Assembly (NCBI GenBank): GCA_003660605.1
Contig: QMUN01000055.1
Coordinates: 1-6,042 of the forward strand
From: Thermococci archaeon
Lineage (GTDB): Archaea; Methanobacteriota_B; Thermococci; Methanofastidiosales; B48-G16
Length of the DNA stretch: 6,042 nt
Direction: 5' to 3'
The notes below the pieces were generated by a model. It saw only the letters and a program-made list of their open reading frames with translations. It was not told where the DNA came from and did not search any database. The translations under genes and the position numbers were made by a program. Position 1 is the stretch's first letter. Each line of letters opens with the position of its first letter. Positions 1 to 5,737 of this stretch are shown piece after piece.

Positions 1-70
1 AATTTATTCTTCTTCAAATGGACCAATTAATTTTGCCAAATTTATATAATCCCAAAAAAATCCTGTAGCA

Positions 71-83
71 TAATATATATAAA
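71..83 (+). promoter_or_regulatory. Candidate archaeal TATA box for the toxin-antitoxin operon
   Basis: The sequence taatatatataaa is an uninterrupted A/T run of the kind bound by archaeal TBP. Transcription would be expected to begin roughly 25 bases downstream, near 105, giving a leader of about 55 bases that carries the AGGA ribosome-binding site at 151-154. A competing element, aaaacctttttatt at 126-139, resembles a BRE plus TATA and would place the transcript start close to the antitoxin ATG. Sequence alone does not choose between them. Confidence 0.35.
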
Positions 84-133
84 GGATCCCAGATTCTCAT
101 GAAAGATATAGAGATAAAGAAAATAAAAACCTT

Positions 134-159
134 TTTATTCTCCTGTGAAAAGGAATAAA
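134..159 (+). promoter_or_regulatory. Imperfect hairpin covering the antitoxin ribosome-binding site
   Basis: TTTATT (134-139) pairs with AATAAA (154-159) and CC (142-143) with GG (152-153). A two-base bulge (140-141) interrupts the left arm, and the eight-base loop is TGTGAAAA. The AGGA Shine-Dalgarno (151-154), six bases before the ATG at 161, lies in the right arm and loop edge. The structure could mask the site in mRNA, or as DNA serve as an operator for the self-repression common in toxin-antitoxin loci. The stem is AT-rich and weak, so chance is quite possible. Confidence 0.25.
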
Positions 160-160
160 T

Positions 161-352
161 ATGGAAGAAATAGAAGTTATCTATGAAAACGGTGTCTTCA
201 GGCCATTGAAAAAGGTAGATCTGAAAGAGAAAGAAAAAGTGAGAATAAGGATAACATCTGAGAAAACATTGGCAAGAGAGTTTCAGGGGGCTTTAAAACT
301 TGATAATGAAAAAATCATTGAAGAGATAGCAGAAAGTGATGAGATTGTCTAA
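161..352 (+). CDS. AF2212-like (DUF104) antitoxin of a VapBC-type pair
   Basis: This is a 63-residue protein. Its first half carries the hallmark of the DUF104/AF2212-like antitoxin family: [13 protein letters not shown] at residues 4-16, then a KVDL turn and a basic VRIRI strand near residues 27-31. In this family the small beta-rich N-terminal domain dimerises and can bind DNA, and the C-terminal helix wraps the partner PIN toxin. Here residues 33-63 are acidic and helix-forming, which suits a toxin-binding tail. The length is typical of the family. The ATG is supported by AGGA at 151-154 with six-base spacing. It overlaps the PIN toxin gene downstream, the usual antitoxin-first order. It probably represses its own operon as a complex with the toxin, which is inferred from related systems. 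Confidence 0.9.
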   Translation: MEEIEVIYENGVFRPLKKVDLKEKEKVRIRITSEKTLAREFQGALKLDNEKIIEEIAESDEIV

Positions 353-827
353 AATATCAATGATTTTTGATAGCAATATCTTTATTTATTCTGCATTGGA
401 TCATCCCAAATTTGGAGAGAAATCAACAAAATTAATATCAAAAGTGGAGTCAAGAGAGATCGAAGGATATATTCCTACTATTGTTTTAAATGAAACACTG
501 CACAGATTGATGATAGCTGAGACCATTAAAGAAAGAAAGGCTAAAAATGTAAGAGATGCGTTATTTATATTAAAAAATGATAGAGAAACCATTCCTAGAT
601 TGGAAGTTTGCTGGAGTGAGATTAACAAAATCTTAGATATGGACTTCATTATCTTAAAAGAAAAACCTAACACTTTCCTGAATTCTATTGAAATCTCAAA
701 AAGATATTCGCTTCTAGCAAGAGATGCTTATATAGCTTCTTTTGCTGAAGATTATAGTATTGAAAATATAGCTACATTCGATAAAGATTTCGAGAGAGTT
801 GATTTTCTGAAAGTATGGAAATTATAA
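339..827 (+). CDS. PIN-domain ribonuclease toxin (VapC-like)
   Basis: From the ATG at 339 the protein has 162 residues and a PIN-domain layout. The first strand ends in an acidic motif, MIFDSN (D11). E52 lies in the helix motif LNETLHRL, D129 in [10 protein letters not shown], and D148 in ATFDKDF. These four acidic residues match the metal-binding active site of PIN endoribonucleases, which in VapC toxins cleave tRNA, rRNA or mRNA; the target here cannot be read from sequence. All four are present, so the enzyme should be active. The gene overlaps the antitoxin by 14 bases, suggesting translational coupling. The start is uncertain: GTG at 336, ATG at 339 and ATG at 360 are in frame, none has a good Shine-Dalgarno, and the ATG at 360 (protein starting MIFDSN) would place the first aspartate where most VapC proteins have it. 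Confidence 0.88.
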   Translation: MRLSKISMIFDSNIFIYSALDHPKFGEKSTKLISKVESREIEGYIPTIVLNETLHRLMIAETIKERKAKNVRDALFILKNDRETIPRLEVCWSEINKILDMDFIILKEKPNTFLNSIEISKRYSLLARDAYIASFAEDYSIENIATFDKDFERVDFLKVWKL

Positions 828-840
828 GATTTTTTGCCTC
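828..840 (+). terminator. Short oligo-T tract after the toxin gene
   Basis: Three bases after the toxin stop codon comes a run of six T (830-835) on the coding strand. Archaeal RNA polymerase can terminate at oligo-T tracts without a hairpin. Six T is a modest signal, and no stem precedes it. Confidence 0.35.
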
Positions 841-859
841 ATAAATAATAAAGAGATAG

Positions 860-874
860 AAAAAAATAAAAAAA
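860..874 (-). terminator. Double oligo-T terminator of the minus-strand operon
   Basis: Read on the minus strand, the sequence two bases after the stop codon of the propeller gene is seven T, one A, seven T. Such T-rich tracts are the intrinsic termination signal of archaeal RNA polymerase. The position, directly after the last gene of a four-gene operon and facing a convergent gene, fits a genuine terminator well. Confidence 0.65.
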
Positions 875-876
875 TT

Positions 877-2439
877 CTATTTCTTCTTCATTATCTTTAC
901 TGTGTATCCTATGACAGCAACAATAGCTACTATGAAGATAATCATTGGAATGTATCCGAAGATTCCAGAAAACTTCTTTTTCCCTTCCAGCTCTGTAATT
1001 TTCTGTATGCAGAGATCAACTTTTTCCTGATTTATCTCTGAATAAAATCCCTTGGCAGTTTCATAGTCTTTTATCGCACCTTCAAAATCTCCTTCTTTTT
1101 CCTTTTCTTGAGCCTGTGAAAAATATTTGTCTCCATTTATGCCCTTATAAGCTTTTGAGATGAACTGGTCACATACGTTCACTTTTTCTGTATCTCCTAT
1201 CTCCTCATAAATAGATTTTGCCTGAGTAAACTTTGCTTTTGCTTCTGTGTAATTTTTATCGTTAAAGAGGCTTCCTCCCTCCTTATATAAATTATCTGCC
1301 TCTGTCTTCTTTGCCTCTATATCTACTATTTCTTCCTCTTTCTCTTCTTCTTCCTCTTTTTCCTCAGGAATCTGTTTTGTATACATAAAAACATTCAAAA
1401 ATCTCCAGCTTGAAGCAATTATTTCTTTTTTCCCGTCATTATCCGTGTCTCTAGTTCTTATCTTAAATATCTCATCACTGGAATACGTAGTGCTGTAATC
1501 TGCAACTTTTTTTTCGTTTTCTAAAACTATAATATGATTTCCTATCCCGAGAATGACCTCGTTTATATCGTCTCCATCCAGATCATCTATATATGCAGCA
1601 CTAAGAATTTTGTAAGTGGGATACTCAAACTCCCATTCCTTTGTTCCTTCTTTATCATAAGCAAAAATCTTGGATTTGCCGAAAACAATTATCTCTCTAT
1701 TTTTATCAGAATCGTAATCCCCCAAAAAGACATCTGTAGCTTCTTCGTCCAATGTTTCTCTCCAGTACAAAAGCCCGTTATAATTGTAGAAAAGAAGTTC
1801 TTTTTCAGCAATTACTATCTCATCGGTGCCATCTCCGTCAAAATCGTTCACCAAAAAAGTATTTGCTTCTGTACAGCAGTACCAGATAGTATTCAGATCC
1901 TTGTCCAGCAGATAGAATTTATCAGCTGCTACAATAAACTCTAAATCCCCATCACCATCTATATCTTTGCATTCTAACTTTTTTATTTCCGGAATGCTCC
2001 TAGAAACTTTTAAATTTCCATTTCTGTAGAGAATATAAATTTTATTCTCAGTTGCAAAGATCACCTCTTTTCTTGAATCGCTGTCTATATCTCTTATTAA
2101 AGCAAATTTAGCATCGTCATCTAATGGGTACTCAAATTTTAGATTTCCAAGATAGTCCACAAGGTAACCTCTGTCTTTTCCACCAATGGCAAAAGAGTTC
2201 ACAAGATAAACTTTTGAAAAATCGAATGCGTATCCCTTGTATTTAAATTCTTTCAAGAGATTCCCCTCAAAATCTATTATATAAAAAAATTCGCTTCCTA
2301 CAGCTATATCTTCTTTGCCATCCCCATCATAATCCAGAACTCTAAAATCGTACACCTTTTCCTTTGTCTGATACTTCCAATCCGAACTTGCTAACGGCAG
2401 TACAAGAATCAAGATTAAAACAGCTAAAAATTTTTTCAT
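877..2439 (-). CDS. Secreted membrane-anchored beta-propeller (FG-GAP/VCBS-like) protein with TPR repeats
   Basis: The 520-residue protein is multidomain. Residues 1-19 are a signal peptide (MKK, hydrophobic core, PLASS just before D20). Residues 30-350 hold repeats of about 42 residues built on DxDxDxxxE motifs at D36, D117, D159, D199, D241, D286 and D331. A degenerate repeat near 75-95 lacks the acidic motif, so about eight propeller blades are likely. The motifs resemble calcium-binding FG-GAP/VCBS loops. A glutamate-rich linker (359-370) leads to two TPR-like helical hairpins (about 378-412 and 436-469). Residues 494-515 form a membrane segment followed by a KKK tail. The propeller and TPR should therefore face outside, anchored at the C-terminus. 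The ligand is unknown; adhesion or envelope assembly is a guess. The ATG is fixed by GGAGGAGGG five bases upstream. It is the last gene of its operon, one base after the 115-residue gene. Confidence 0.85.
   Translation of the reverse strand: MKKFLAVLILILVLPLASSDWKYQTKEKVYDFRVLDYDGDGKEDIAVGSEFFYIIDFEGNLLKEFKYKGYAFDFSKVYLVNSFAIGGKDRGYLVDYLGNLKFEYPLDDDAKFALIRDIDSDSRKEVIFATENKIYILYRNGNLKVSRSIPEIKKLECKDIDGDGDLEFIVAADKFYLLDKDLNTIWYCCTEANTFLVNDFDGDGTDEIVIAEKELLFYNYNGLLYWRETLDEEATDVFLGDYDSDKNREIIVFGKSKIFAYDKEGTKEWEFEYPTYKILSAAYIDDLDGDDINEVILGIGNHIIVLENEKKVADYSTTYSSDEIFKIRTRDTDNDGKKEIIASSWRFLNVFMYTKQIPEEKEEEEEKEEEIVDIEAKKTEADNLYKEGGSLFNDKNYTEAKAKFTQAKSIYEEIGDTEKVNVCDQFISKAYKGINGDKYFSQAQEKEKEGDFEGAIKDYETAKGFYSEINQEKVDLCIQKITELEGKKKFSGIFGYIPMIIFIVAIVAVIGYTVKIMKKK
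1329..1365 (-). repeat. Purine/pyrimidine tract encoding the Glu-rich linker
   Basis: A 37-base run of only pyrimidines on the plus strand (purines on the coding strand) encodes the E/K-only stretch at residues 359-370 of the propeller protein. It is a low-complexity linker between the propeller and the TPR segment. GAA/GAG/AAA codon runs like this tend to change length by slippage, so linker length may vary between relatives. Confidence 0.6.
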
Positions 2440-2440
2440 T

Positions 2441-2788
2441 TTATCCCTCCTCCATATATCTATCCAGTCCTCCTTCTACTTTCTCATTACTCATATAATA
2501 CCTCAGGAACTCCATCCATGCTTTTTCATAATACCTTTCTTCATCTTTTCTGAACTCATCATTATATATTCTCTTACTTCTCATATATAAATCTTTTACT
2601 TCCTTCTTTTTGAGTTCCTTGTTTAAAATAAGATATAAAAGAGCACGAGAATCGTTATTTTCTAAAACAGAGACAAATCCATTGAGAGCTTTTGTATATC
2701 CTTTTTCACACTGCGTTTTTATTTCTTCATATATTTCCTTCATTTTTTTAATATCTTTGTTTATTAATGCTCTAAAAAATCTATCCAT
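2441..2788 (-). CDS. Small helical protein of unknown function, downstream of FAU-1
   Basis: This 115-residue protein is charged and almost certainly all-helical. It has no signal peptide or membrane segment, so it should be cytoplasmic. Visible pieces are an amphipathic N-terminal helix (FFRALINKDIKKMKEIYEEI), a GYTKALNGFVSVLENND segment at about residues 35-51, and a C-terminal helix with KAWMEFLRYY at about 89-98. The pattern reminds me of short conserved hypothetical proteins in other archaea, but I cannot name a family and assign no function. The ATG overlaps the FAU-1 stop by one base (TAATG), and GGTGAG lies four bases upstream inside the end of FAU-1, so translation is probably coupled. 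Its last codons (GAG GAG GGA) form the Shine-Dalgarno of the propeller gene. The tight packing suggests co-regulation with FAU-1, perhaps a physical partner. Confidence 0.8.
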   Translation of the reverse strand: MDRFFRALINKDIKKMKEIYEEIKTQCEKGYTKALNGFVSVLENNDSRALLYLILNKELKKKEVKDLYMRSKRIYNDEFRKDEERYYEKAWMEFLRYYMSNEKVEGGLDRYMEEG

Positions 2789-4125
2789 TAACTCACCAAA
2801 CTTTCTGCAACCTCTATAGCTTTTTTCCCCAGCTTTTCATTTATACGTCCACTTTCTATTGCTTTCTCAAGTCTGTCTTTATCTATTATTCTCCTGTTGC
2901 CTTCTGTATCCTCAACTACATCTATTTCCAAATCATAGTATCTAATTTTATCAGGGTATATTTCTACAGGAGTGCAGATATTATAATAAATACCTTTTAA
3001 CTCGTCGTCTTTTGAGTAGTATTTATGTGTAAAATACCATTTCTCTTCTTCTATCTCCGTTATCGCATAATCTCTGAACTCTTTTTTTATATTGAGTCCA
3101 TCATAGTATCCTCTCCCAAGAAAATTTCTTCTTAGAACTAACTTGGGATATTTAAATTCCAAAACTTCAGCCTCACCAAGAATAATAGGATACGCTTTTA
3201 TATGTTCTATCTCAATATATTCCTGCATGCAGGATTGAAAGACATCCAGAAAGTTTTTCTCAACTAAATTTTTATCTATTCCTTCATTAATAATTTTCTC
3301 ACCTAGATTTATAGCTGCTGAAAGTTTCATTGAGTTTTTGTATAGATGATGATTCTTCATTGTAGGAAGTATCTCACTTCTTAAAGAATCTAACTTTTTT
3401 TTAGAATACCATCCAAAATCTATCTTTAAAACTCTTTTTCCTTTTCTTATTAGGCTTGGTGCAGAAAACAGATCAGAACTATTTAGAATCTTTTCAGCTT
3501 CATCATAAAGTTCTTTTATTTCTTCTATTAGTTCCTCTTCTTTCTCTATCGCACTGCTCCTGAATAGTATCCCAAGATTTTTAAGCTGTTTCTTTCCAAG
3601 TTCATAGAGTCTCTCTCTTTCTTCAGGATCTTTTATTTTTCTACTTATTTTTACAGCTCTATTCGGAAGTAAAACTACATTTTTTCCTGGAAACGTAAGT
3701 TCAGATCTTAAAATTGGTCTTTTATTTATATCAAAAACCTGGAGTAAGGATTCATCCTTTATGAATTCATAACACAATCCCGTGCCATCCTTTATATCAA
3801 TAATACTCTTTCTGCCTTTTTTTTCAGATATCTTACCTTTATATATCCCATACAACTGAACCTTTTCCATTTTAAAGAAAATATCTAAAAATTCTTTCTC
3901 TAAGGTTTCTTTTAGATTTTTAAGATCATTTTCCTCTCCGATTGCCATCAATCCATTATTTTTATTTTGTCTAATATCTATATCTGCAGGGTCTTTGGAT
4001 GAGCTAACCCCAAGCCTCTCCTCTATTACCTCAGACATCTGTGCGATCTTCCATTTTTTTTCAAGCAAAAGCTTTGTTAAAGCAGTAGCATATATTCCCC
4101 TAATTCTTACAGTAGGAGTAGACAT
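2788..4125 (-). CDS. FAU-1 family RNA-binding protein / probable ribonuclease (S1-like + DUF402)
   Basis: This is a 445-residue protein, a typical length for the FAU-1 family, whose Pyrococcus member binds AU-rich RNA and is reported to have RNase E/G-like endoribonuclease activity. The family signature VRIRGIYATALTKLLLE is at residues 6-22. An S1-like strand-rich region spans about 88-162, with a charged helical segment at about 164-215. The C-terminal DUF402 domain covers about 255-420, with NHHLYK, GRGYYDG, YYNICTPVEIYPDKIRYYDLE and RIIDKDRLEKA. The usual GHH of the family reads NHH here. It probably acts in the cytoplasm on rRNA precursors or AU-rich RNAs. The start is the ATG at 4125 because GAGGTG (4137-4132) sits six bases upstream; an in-frame GTG at 4134 is part of that Shine-Dalgarno. 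The first 26 bases overlap the upstream gene, and the stop overlaps the next start. Confidence 0.93.
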   Translation of the reverse strand: MSTPTVRIRGIYATALTKLLLEKKWKIAQMSEVIEERLGVSSSKDPADIDIRQNKNNGLMAIGEENDLKNLKETLEKEFLDIFFKMEKVQLYGIYKGKISEKKGRKSIIDIKDGTGLCYEFIKDESLLQVFDINKRPILRSELTFPGKNVVLLPNRAVKISRKIKDPEERERLYELGKKQLKNLGILFRSSAIEKEEELIEEIKELYDEAEKILNSSDLFSAPSLIRKGKRVLKIDFGWYSKKKLDSLRSEILPTMKNHHLYKNSMKLSAAINLGEKIINEGIDKNLVEKNFLDVFQSCMQEYIEIEHIKAYPIILGEAEVLEFKYPKLVLRRNFLGRGYYDGLNIKKEFRDYAITEIEEEKWYFTHKYYSKDDELKGIYYNICTPVEIYPDKIRYYDLEIDVVEDTEGNRRIIDKDRLEKAIESGRINEKLGKKAIEVAESLVS

Positions 4126-4780
4126 CAATTCCACCTCTTTTTTTTCTTTTTAATACCCCATAATTATAAAGCCTATCTAAAATTTCCGAGTTTTTACTTA
4201 AGAATCGCGGTTCTATCCAGGCTATTCCCTGCTCATGAAGAAGTAAAATTTCTTCCAGAATAGAAAGCTCGTCATTGTCCAAAAATTTTTCTTTCTCTTT
4301 TAAAATCAAATCTGTAATTGTGCTCTTTAATGACGAGACTTGCGTTTTCAATGCTTCTATTTCAGATTCTATAATACTTATTCTTTCTTTCAGGAATTTA
4401 GAATCGCTTTCTGTAATTATGGGTTCTAAAACTATTTTTAAAATCTCTTTTTCTATCTCATTACACATTTGATCGAAATAGAACTCTGATTCATTCAAAA
4501 TTTTCAAATTTAAACGATCCCCAATAGAAAGTTTAAGCTTGTATATGCTTTCAATTGTTGAATCGCCAAAATCTTTTATATTTTTATTGCCAAAAATAAC
4601 GGATGTAAGACTTGAGATTTTTCCAACCCCAAAACTAAAGTCATTCAGCAGATTCACAATTTTTGATACTTCTTTTCTATTTTTAGGATCGAGATGAAGA
4701 CTAAGCTTTCTTATCTCCAAAAACACGTTTCTAATTGAAGCGAGTTCTGTCTCGATCTTTTTCATTGCTTCTTCTTTCAT
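4100..4780 (-). CDS. Unrecognised coiled-coil protein with possible C-terminal winged helix
   Basis: I do not recognise this 226-residue protein. It is charged, helix-rich and lacks signal peptide or membrane segments, so it is probably cytoplasmic. Residues about 1-60 and 75-120 look like helices. Residues about 128-167 have a heptad-like pattern typical of a coiled coil (ISIIESEIEALKTQVSSLKS). Residues about 170-226 have the spacing of a winged helix-turn-helix: helix ELSILEEILLLHEQGIAW, a second short helix, LDRLYNYGVLKRKKR as the recognition helix and wing base, then a short strand. A DNA- or RNA-binding dimer is possible but unproven. It is the first gene of the operon and overlaps FAU-1 by 26 bases. 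The ATG at 4780 has AGGAT a few bases upstream; an in-frame ATG at 4765 is a weaker alternative. Promoter candidates lie in the divergent region 4781-4903. Confidence 0.8.
   Translation of the reverse strand: MKEEAMKKIETELASIRNVFLEIRKLSLHLDPKNRKEVSKIVNLLNDFSFGVGKISSLTSVIFGNKNIKDFGDSTIESIYKLKLSIGDRLNLKILNESEFYFDQMCNEIEKEILKIVLEPIITESDSKFLKERISIIESEIEALKTQVSSLKSTITDLILKEKEKFLDNDELSILEEILLLHEQGIAWIEPRFLSKNSEILDRLYNYGVLKRKKRGGIDVYSYCKN
4132..4137 (-). promoter_or_regulatory. Shine-Dalgarno that fixes the FAU-1 start
   Basis: GAGGTG on the minus strand matches the complement of the archaeal 16S rRNA tail (CACCUCC) and lies six bases before the ATG at 4125. It contains the GTG at 4134 that would otherwise extend FAU-1 by three residues. 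It is embedded in the coding sequence of the upstream gene, so ribosomes finishing that gene pass over it, which favours coupled translation. Confidence 0.75.
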
Positions 4781-4833
4781 CTATCCTATCTCGTAACTTG
4801 CATTTATATTTTTAATGTTTCATAACGAAAGAG

Positions 4834-4845
4834 TTTTAAAGATCG
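4834..4845 (-). promoter_or_regulatory. Candidate BRE/TATA for the minus-strand operon
   Basis: On the minus strand the sequence reads cgatctttaaaa, a plausible BRE followed by a TATA box. It would start transcription near 4810, leaving a leader of about 30 bases with the AGGAT ribosome-binding site. A second A/T run closer to the gene (ttaaaaatataa, about 4815-4804) would give an almost leaderless transcript and is a less likely alternative. Confidence 0.35.
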
Positions 4846-4858
4846 AAAAATATGTATA
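4844..4858 (+). promoter_or_regulatory. Candidate BRE/TATA promoter of the por operon
   Basis: The sequence cgaaaaatatgtata has a purine-rich BRE-like CGAAAA directly followed by a TATA-like element. Initiation about 25 bases downstream, near 4880, would give a short leader carrying AGGAGG at 4894-4899. It lies next to the candidate promoter of the opposite operon, so the two transcription complexes could compete. A second A/T-rich run (4875-4889) lies too close to the start codon to suit a leader with a Shine-Dalgarno. Confidence 0.45.
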
Positions 4859-4893
4859 ATCGCCTATGGCAATAAATTAAATATAAAAATATT

Positions 4894-4899
4894 AGGAGG
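4894..4899 (+). promoter_or_regulatory. Strong Shine-Dalgarno of porC
   Basis: AGGAGG is a full match to the 16S rRNA anti-Shine-Dalgarno. It is four bases from the ATG at 4904 and seven from the ATG at 4907. The seven-base spacing, and the family habit of starting M-hydrophobic-E-I-R-F, favour 4907. Confidence 0.75.
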
Positions 4900-4906
4900 C
4901 AAAATG

Positions 4907-5458
4907 ATGCTGGAAATAAGATTTCATGGAAGAGGCGGTCAGGGTGCAGTGACAGCTGCGAATATTTTAGCAGAAGCCTGTTTCAGAGAAGGAAAAGATG
5001 TTCAAGCATTTCCCATGTTCGGAGTGGAGAGAAGAGGGGCTCCAGTAACAGCATTTCTCAGAGTTGATGAAAAACCTATAAGGATAAAATCACAGATTTA
5101 CAATCCAGATATAGTTGTAGTTCTTGATACCACACTATTGGAAGCTGTAGATGTCACCTCGGGCCTGAAAGAAAATGGAATGGTAATAATAAACACAGAC
5201 AGAAACGTAGAAGAGCTTAAGATAAAGGCTAAAAAGATAGCTTTGGTAGATGCTACAAAGATAGCTATAGTTCATGGACTCGGCAGCAAAGCCGCACCTA
5301 TTGTCAATACAGCTATACTCGGTAGTTTTGCAAAAGCCACGGATGCAATTAAAATAGATTCAGTTCTGAATGCGATAAAAGATAAATCGCCGGCAAAATC
5401 AGAAGAAAATATCAAAGCTGCTGAAGACGCATATAAAAATACGAAGGTGTTTGGATGA
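4907..5458 (+). CDS. porC: Pyruvate:ferredoxin oxidoreductase, gamma subunit
   Basis: The 183-residue protein matches the gamma subunit of archaeal 2-oxoacid:ferredoxin oxidoreductases in length and motifs. These are [20 protein letters not shown] at about residues 5-24, [19 protein letters not shown] at about 37-55, and PDIVVVLD near 67-74. The enzyme oxidises pyruvate and CoA to acetyl-CoA and CO2 with reduction of ferredoxin, or runs in reverse for carbon fixation, in the cytoplasm. Gamma contributes the fold that helps bind CoA and packs against alpha/beta. The ATG at 4907 is preferred by Shine-Dalgarno spacing; the adjacent ATG at 4904 would add one Met. The stop overlaps porD by four bases (ATGA). 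Related enzymes (2-ketoisovalerate oxidoreductase) share this fold, but gene order and the PorD and PorA sequences support a pyruvate enzyme. The gene symbol porG is also used. Confidence 0.95.
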   Translation: MLEIRFHGRGGQGAVTAANILAEACFREGKDVQAFPMFGVERRGAPVTAFLRVDEKPIRIKSQIYNPDIVVVLDTTLLEAVDVTSGLKENGMVIINTDRNVEELKIKAKKIALVDATKIAIVHGLGSKAAPIVNTAILGSFAKATDAIKIDSVLNAIKDKSPAKSEENIKAAEDAYKNTKVFG

Positions 5459-5733
5459 AAGATGAAATAATTCTTAAAAATGCTTCAGACATACCTCCAA
5501 TGGCAATGTCTTTAGGAACTACACTTGTCAGCAAAACGGGATCATGGAGATCCATGAAACCTGTTTTTCACAAGGAAAAATGTATAAAATGCGGGACATG
5601 CTGGAAGTTCTGTCCCAATGGATCTATAAAAAATGGAGAGTATCCTGAATGGGATTACGAGTACTGCAAAGGCTGCGGTATATGCGCTGAAGAATGTCCA
5701 GTTAATGCTATCGAGATGGTGAGAGAAAGGTGA
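5455..5733 (+). CDS. porD: Pyruvate:ferredoxin oxidoreductase, delta subunit (2x[4Fe-4S])
   Basis: This 92-residue subunit is a bacterial-type ferredoxin. Two CxxCxxCxxxCP motifs (C43, C46, C49, C53 and C71, C74, C77, C81) bind two [4Fe-4S] clusters. The N-terminal extension with [10 protein letters not shown] at about residues 28-37 is characteristic of PorD/VorD. The clusters relay electrons between the thiamine-diphosphate site of the alpha/beta subunits and external ferredoxin. All eight cysteines are intact and the length is typical. The start overlaps the porC stop (ATGA) and is preceded by AAGGTG (5444-5449) with five-base spacing, implying coupled translation and fixed stoichiometry with porC. 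Like all such enzymes it should be oxygen-sensitive, consistent with an anaerobic host. Confidence 0.96.
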   Translation: MKDEIILKNASDIPPMAMSLGTTLVSKTGSWRSMKPVFHKEKCIKCGTCWKFCPNGSIKNGEYPEWDYEYCKGCGICAEECPVNAIEMVRER

Positions 5734-5737
5734 TATT

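Larger units (their letters stand above)
1..160. other. AT-rich intergenic region upstream of the toxin-antitoxin pair
   Basis: No complete gene is visible here. The stretch is strongly AT-rich and contains a TATA-like run at 71-83, a second TATA-like element at 132-139, and a short imperfect hairpin just before the antitoxin start. On the minus strand a frame without an apparent start stays open for about 30 codons, from about 98 down to a TAA at 4-6, and reads like a protein tail (aromatic-rich, ending GPFEEE). It could be the remnant of a decayed gene or chance. Confidence 0.5.

Noticed and set aside
19..69. Tiny plus-strand frame of 16 codons starting at the ATG at 19
   Set aside because: It has no ribosome-binding site, is too short, and has no sign of coding selection.
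401..673. 90-codon minus-strand frame opposite the PIN toxin
   Set aside because: It is antisense to a recognised toxin gene, with low-complexity Ser/Ile/Leu content and no ribosome-binding site noticed.
1534..1944. 136-codon open frame on the plus strand inside the propeller gene
   Set aside because: It lies wholly antisense to the well-supported propeller gene, in the repeat region. It has no recognisable domain and an odd Cys/Ile/Phe-rich composition typical of a reversed acidic repeat.
2610..2819. Plus-strand frame opposite the 115-residue gene
   Set aside because: It spans the junction of two tightly coupled minus-strand genes and has no family resemblance.
4126..4134. GTG start adding three residues to FAU-1
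   Set aside because: The GTG is part of the GAGGTG Shine-Dalgarno that serves the ATG at 4125, and FAU-1 proteins start close to the VRIRGIY motif.
4275..4472. Plus-strand frame opposite the coiled-coil gene
   Set aside because: It is a Ser/Ile/Phe-rich reverse image of a Glu/Lys-rich coiled coil, without other support.
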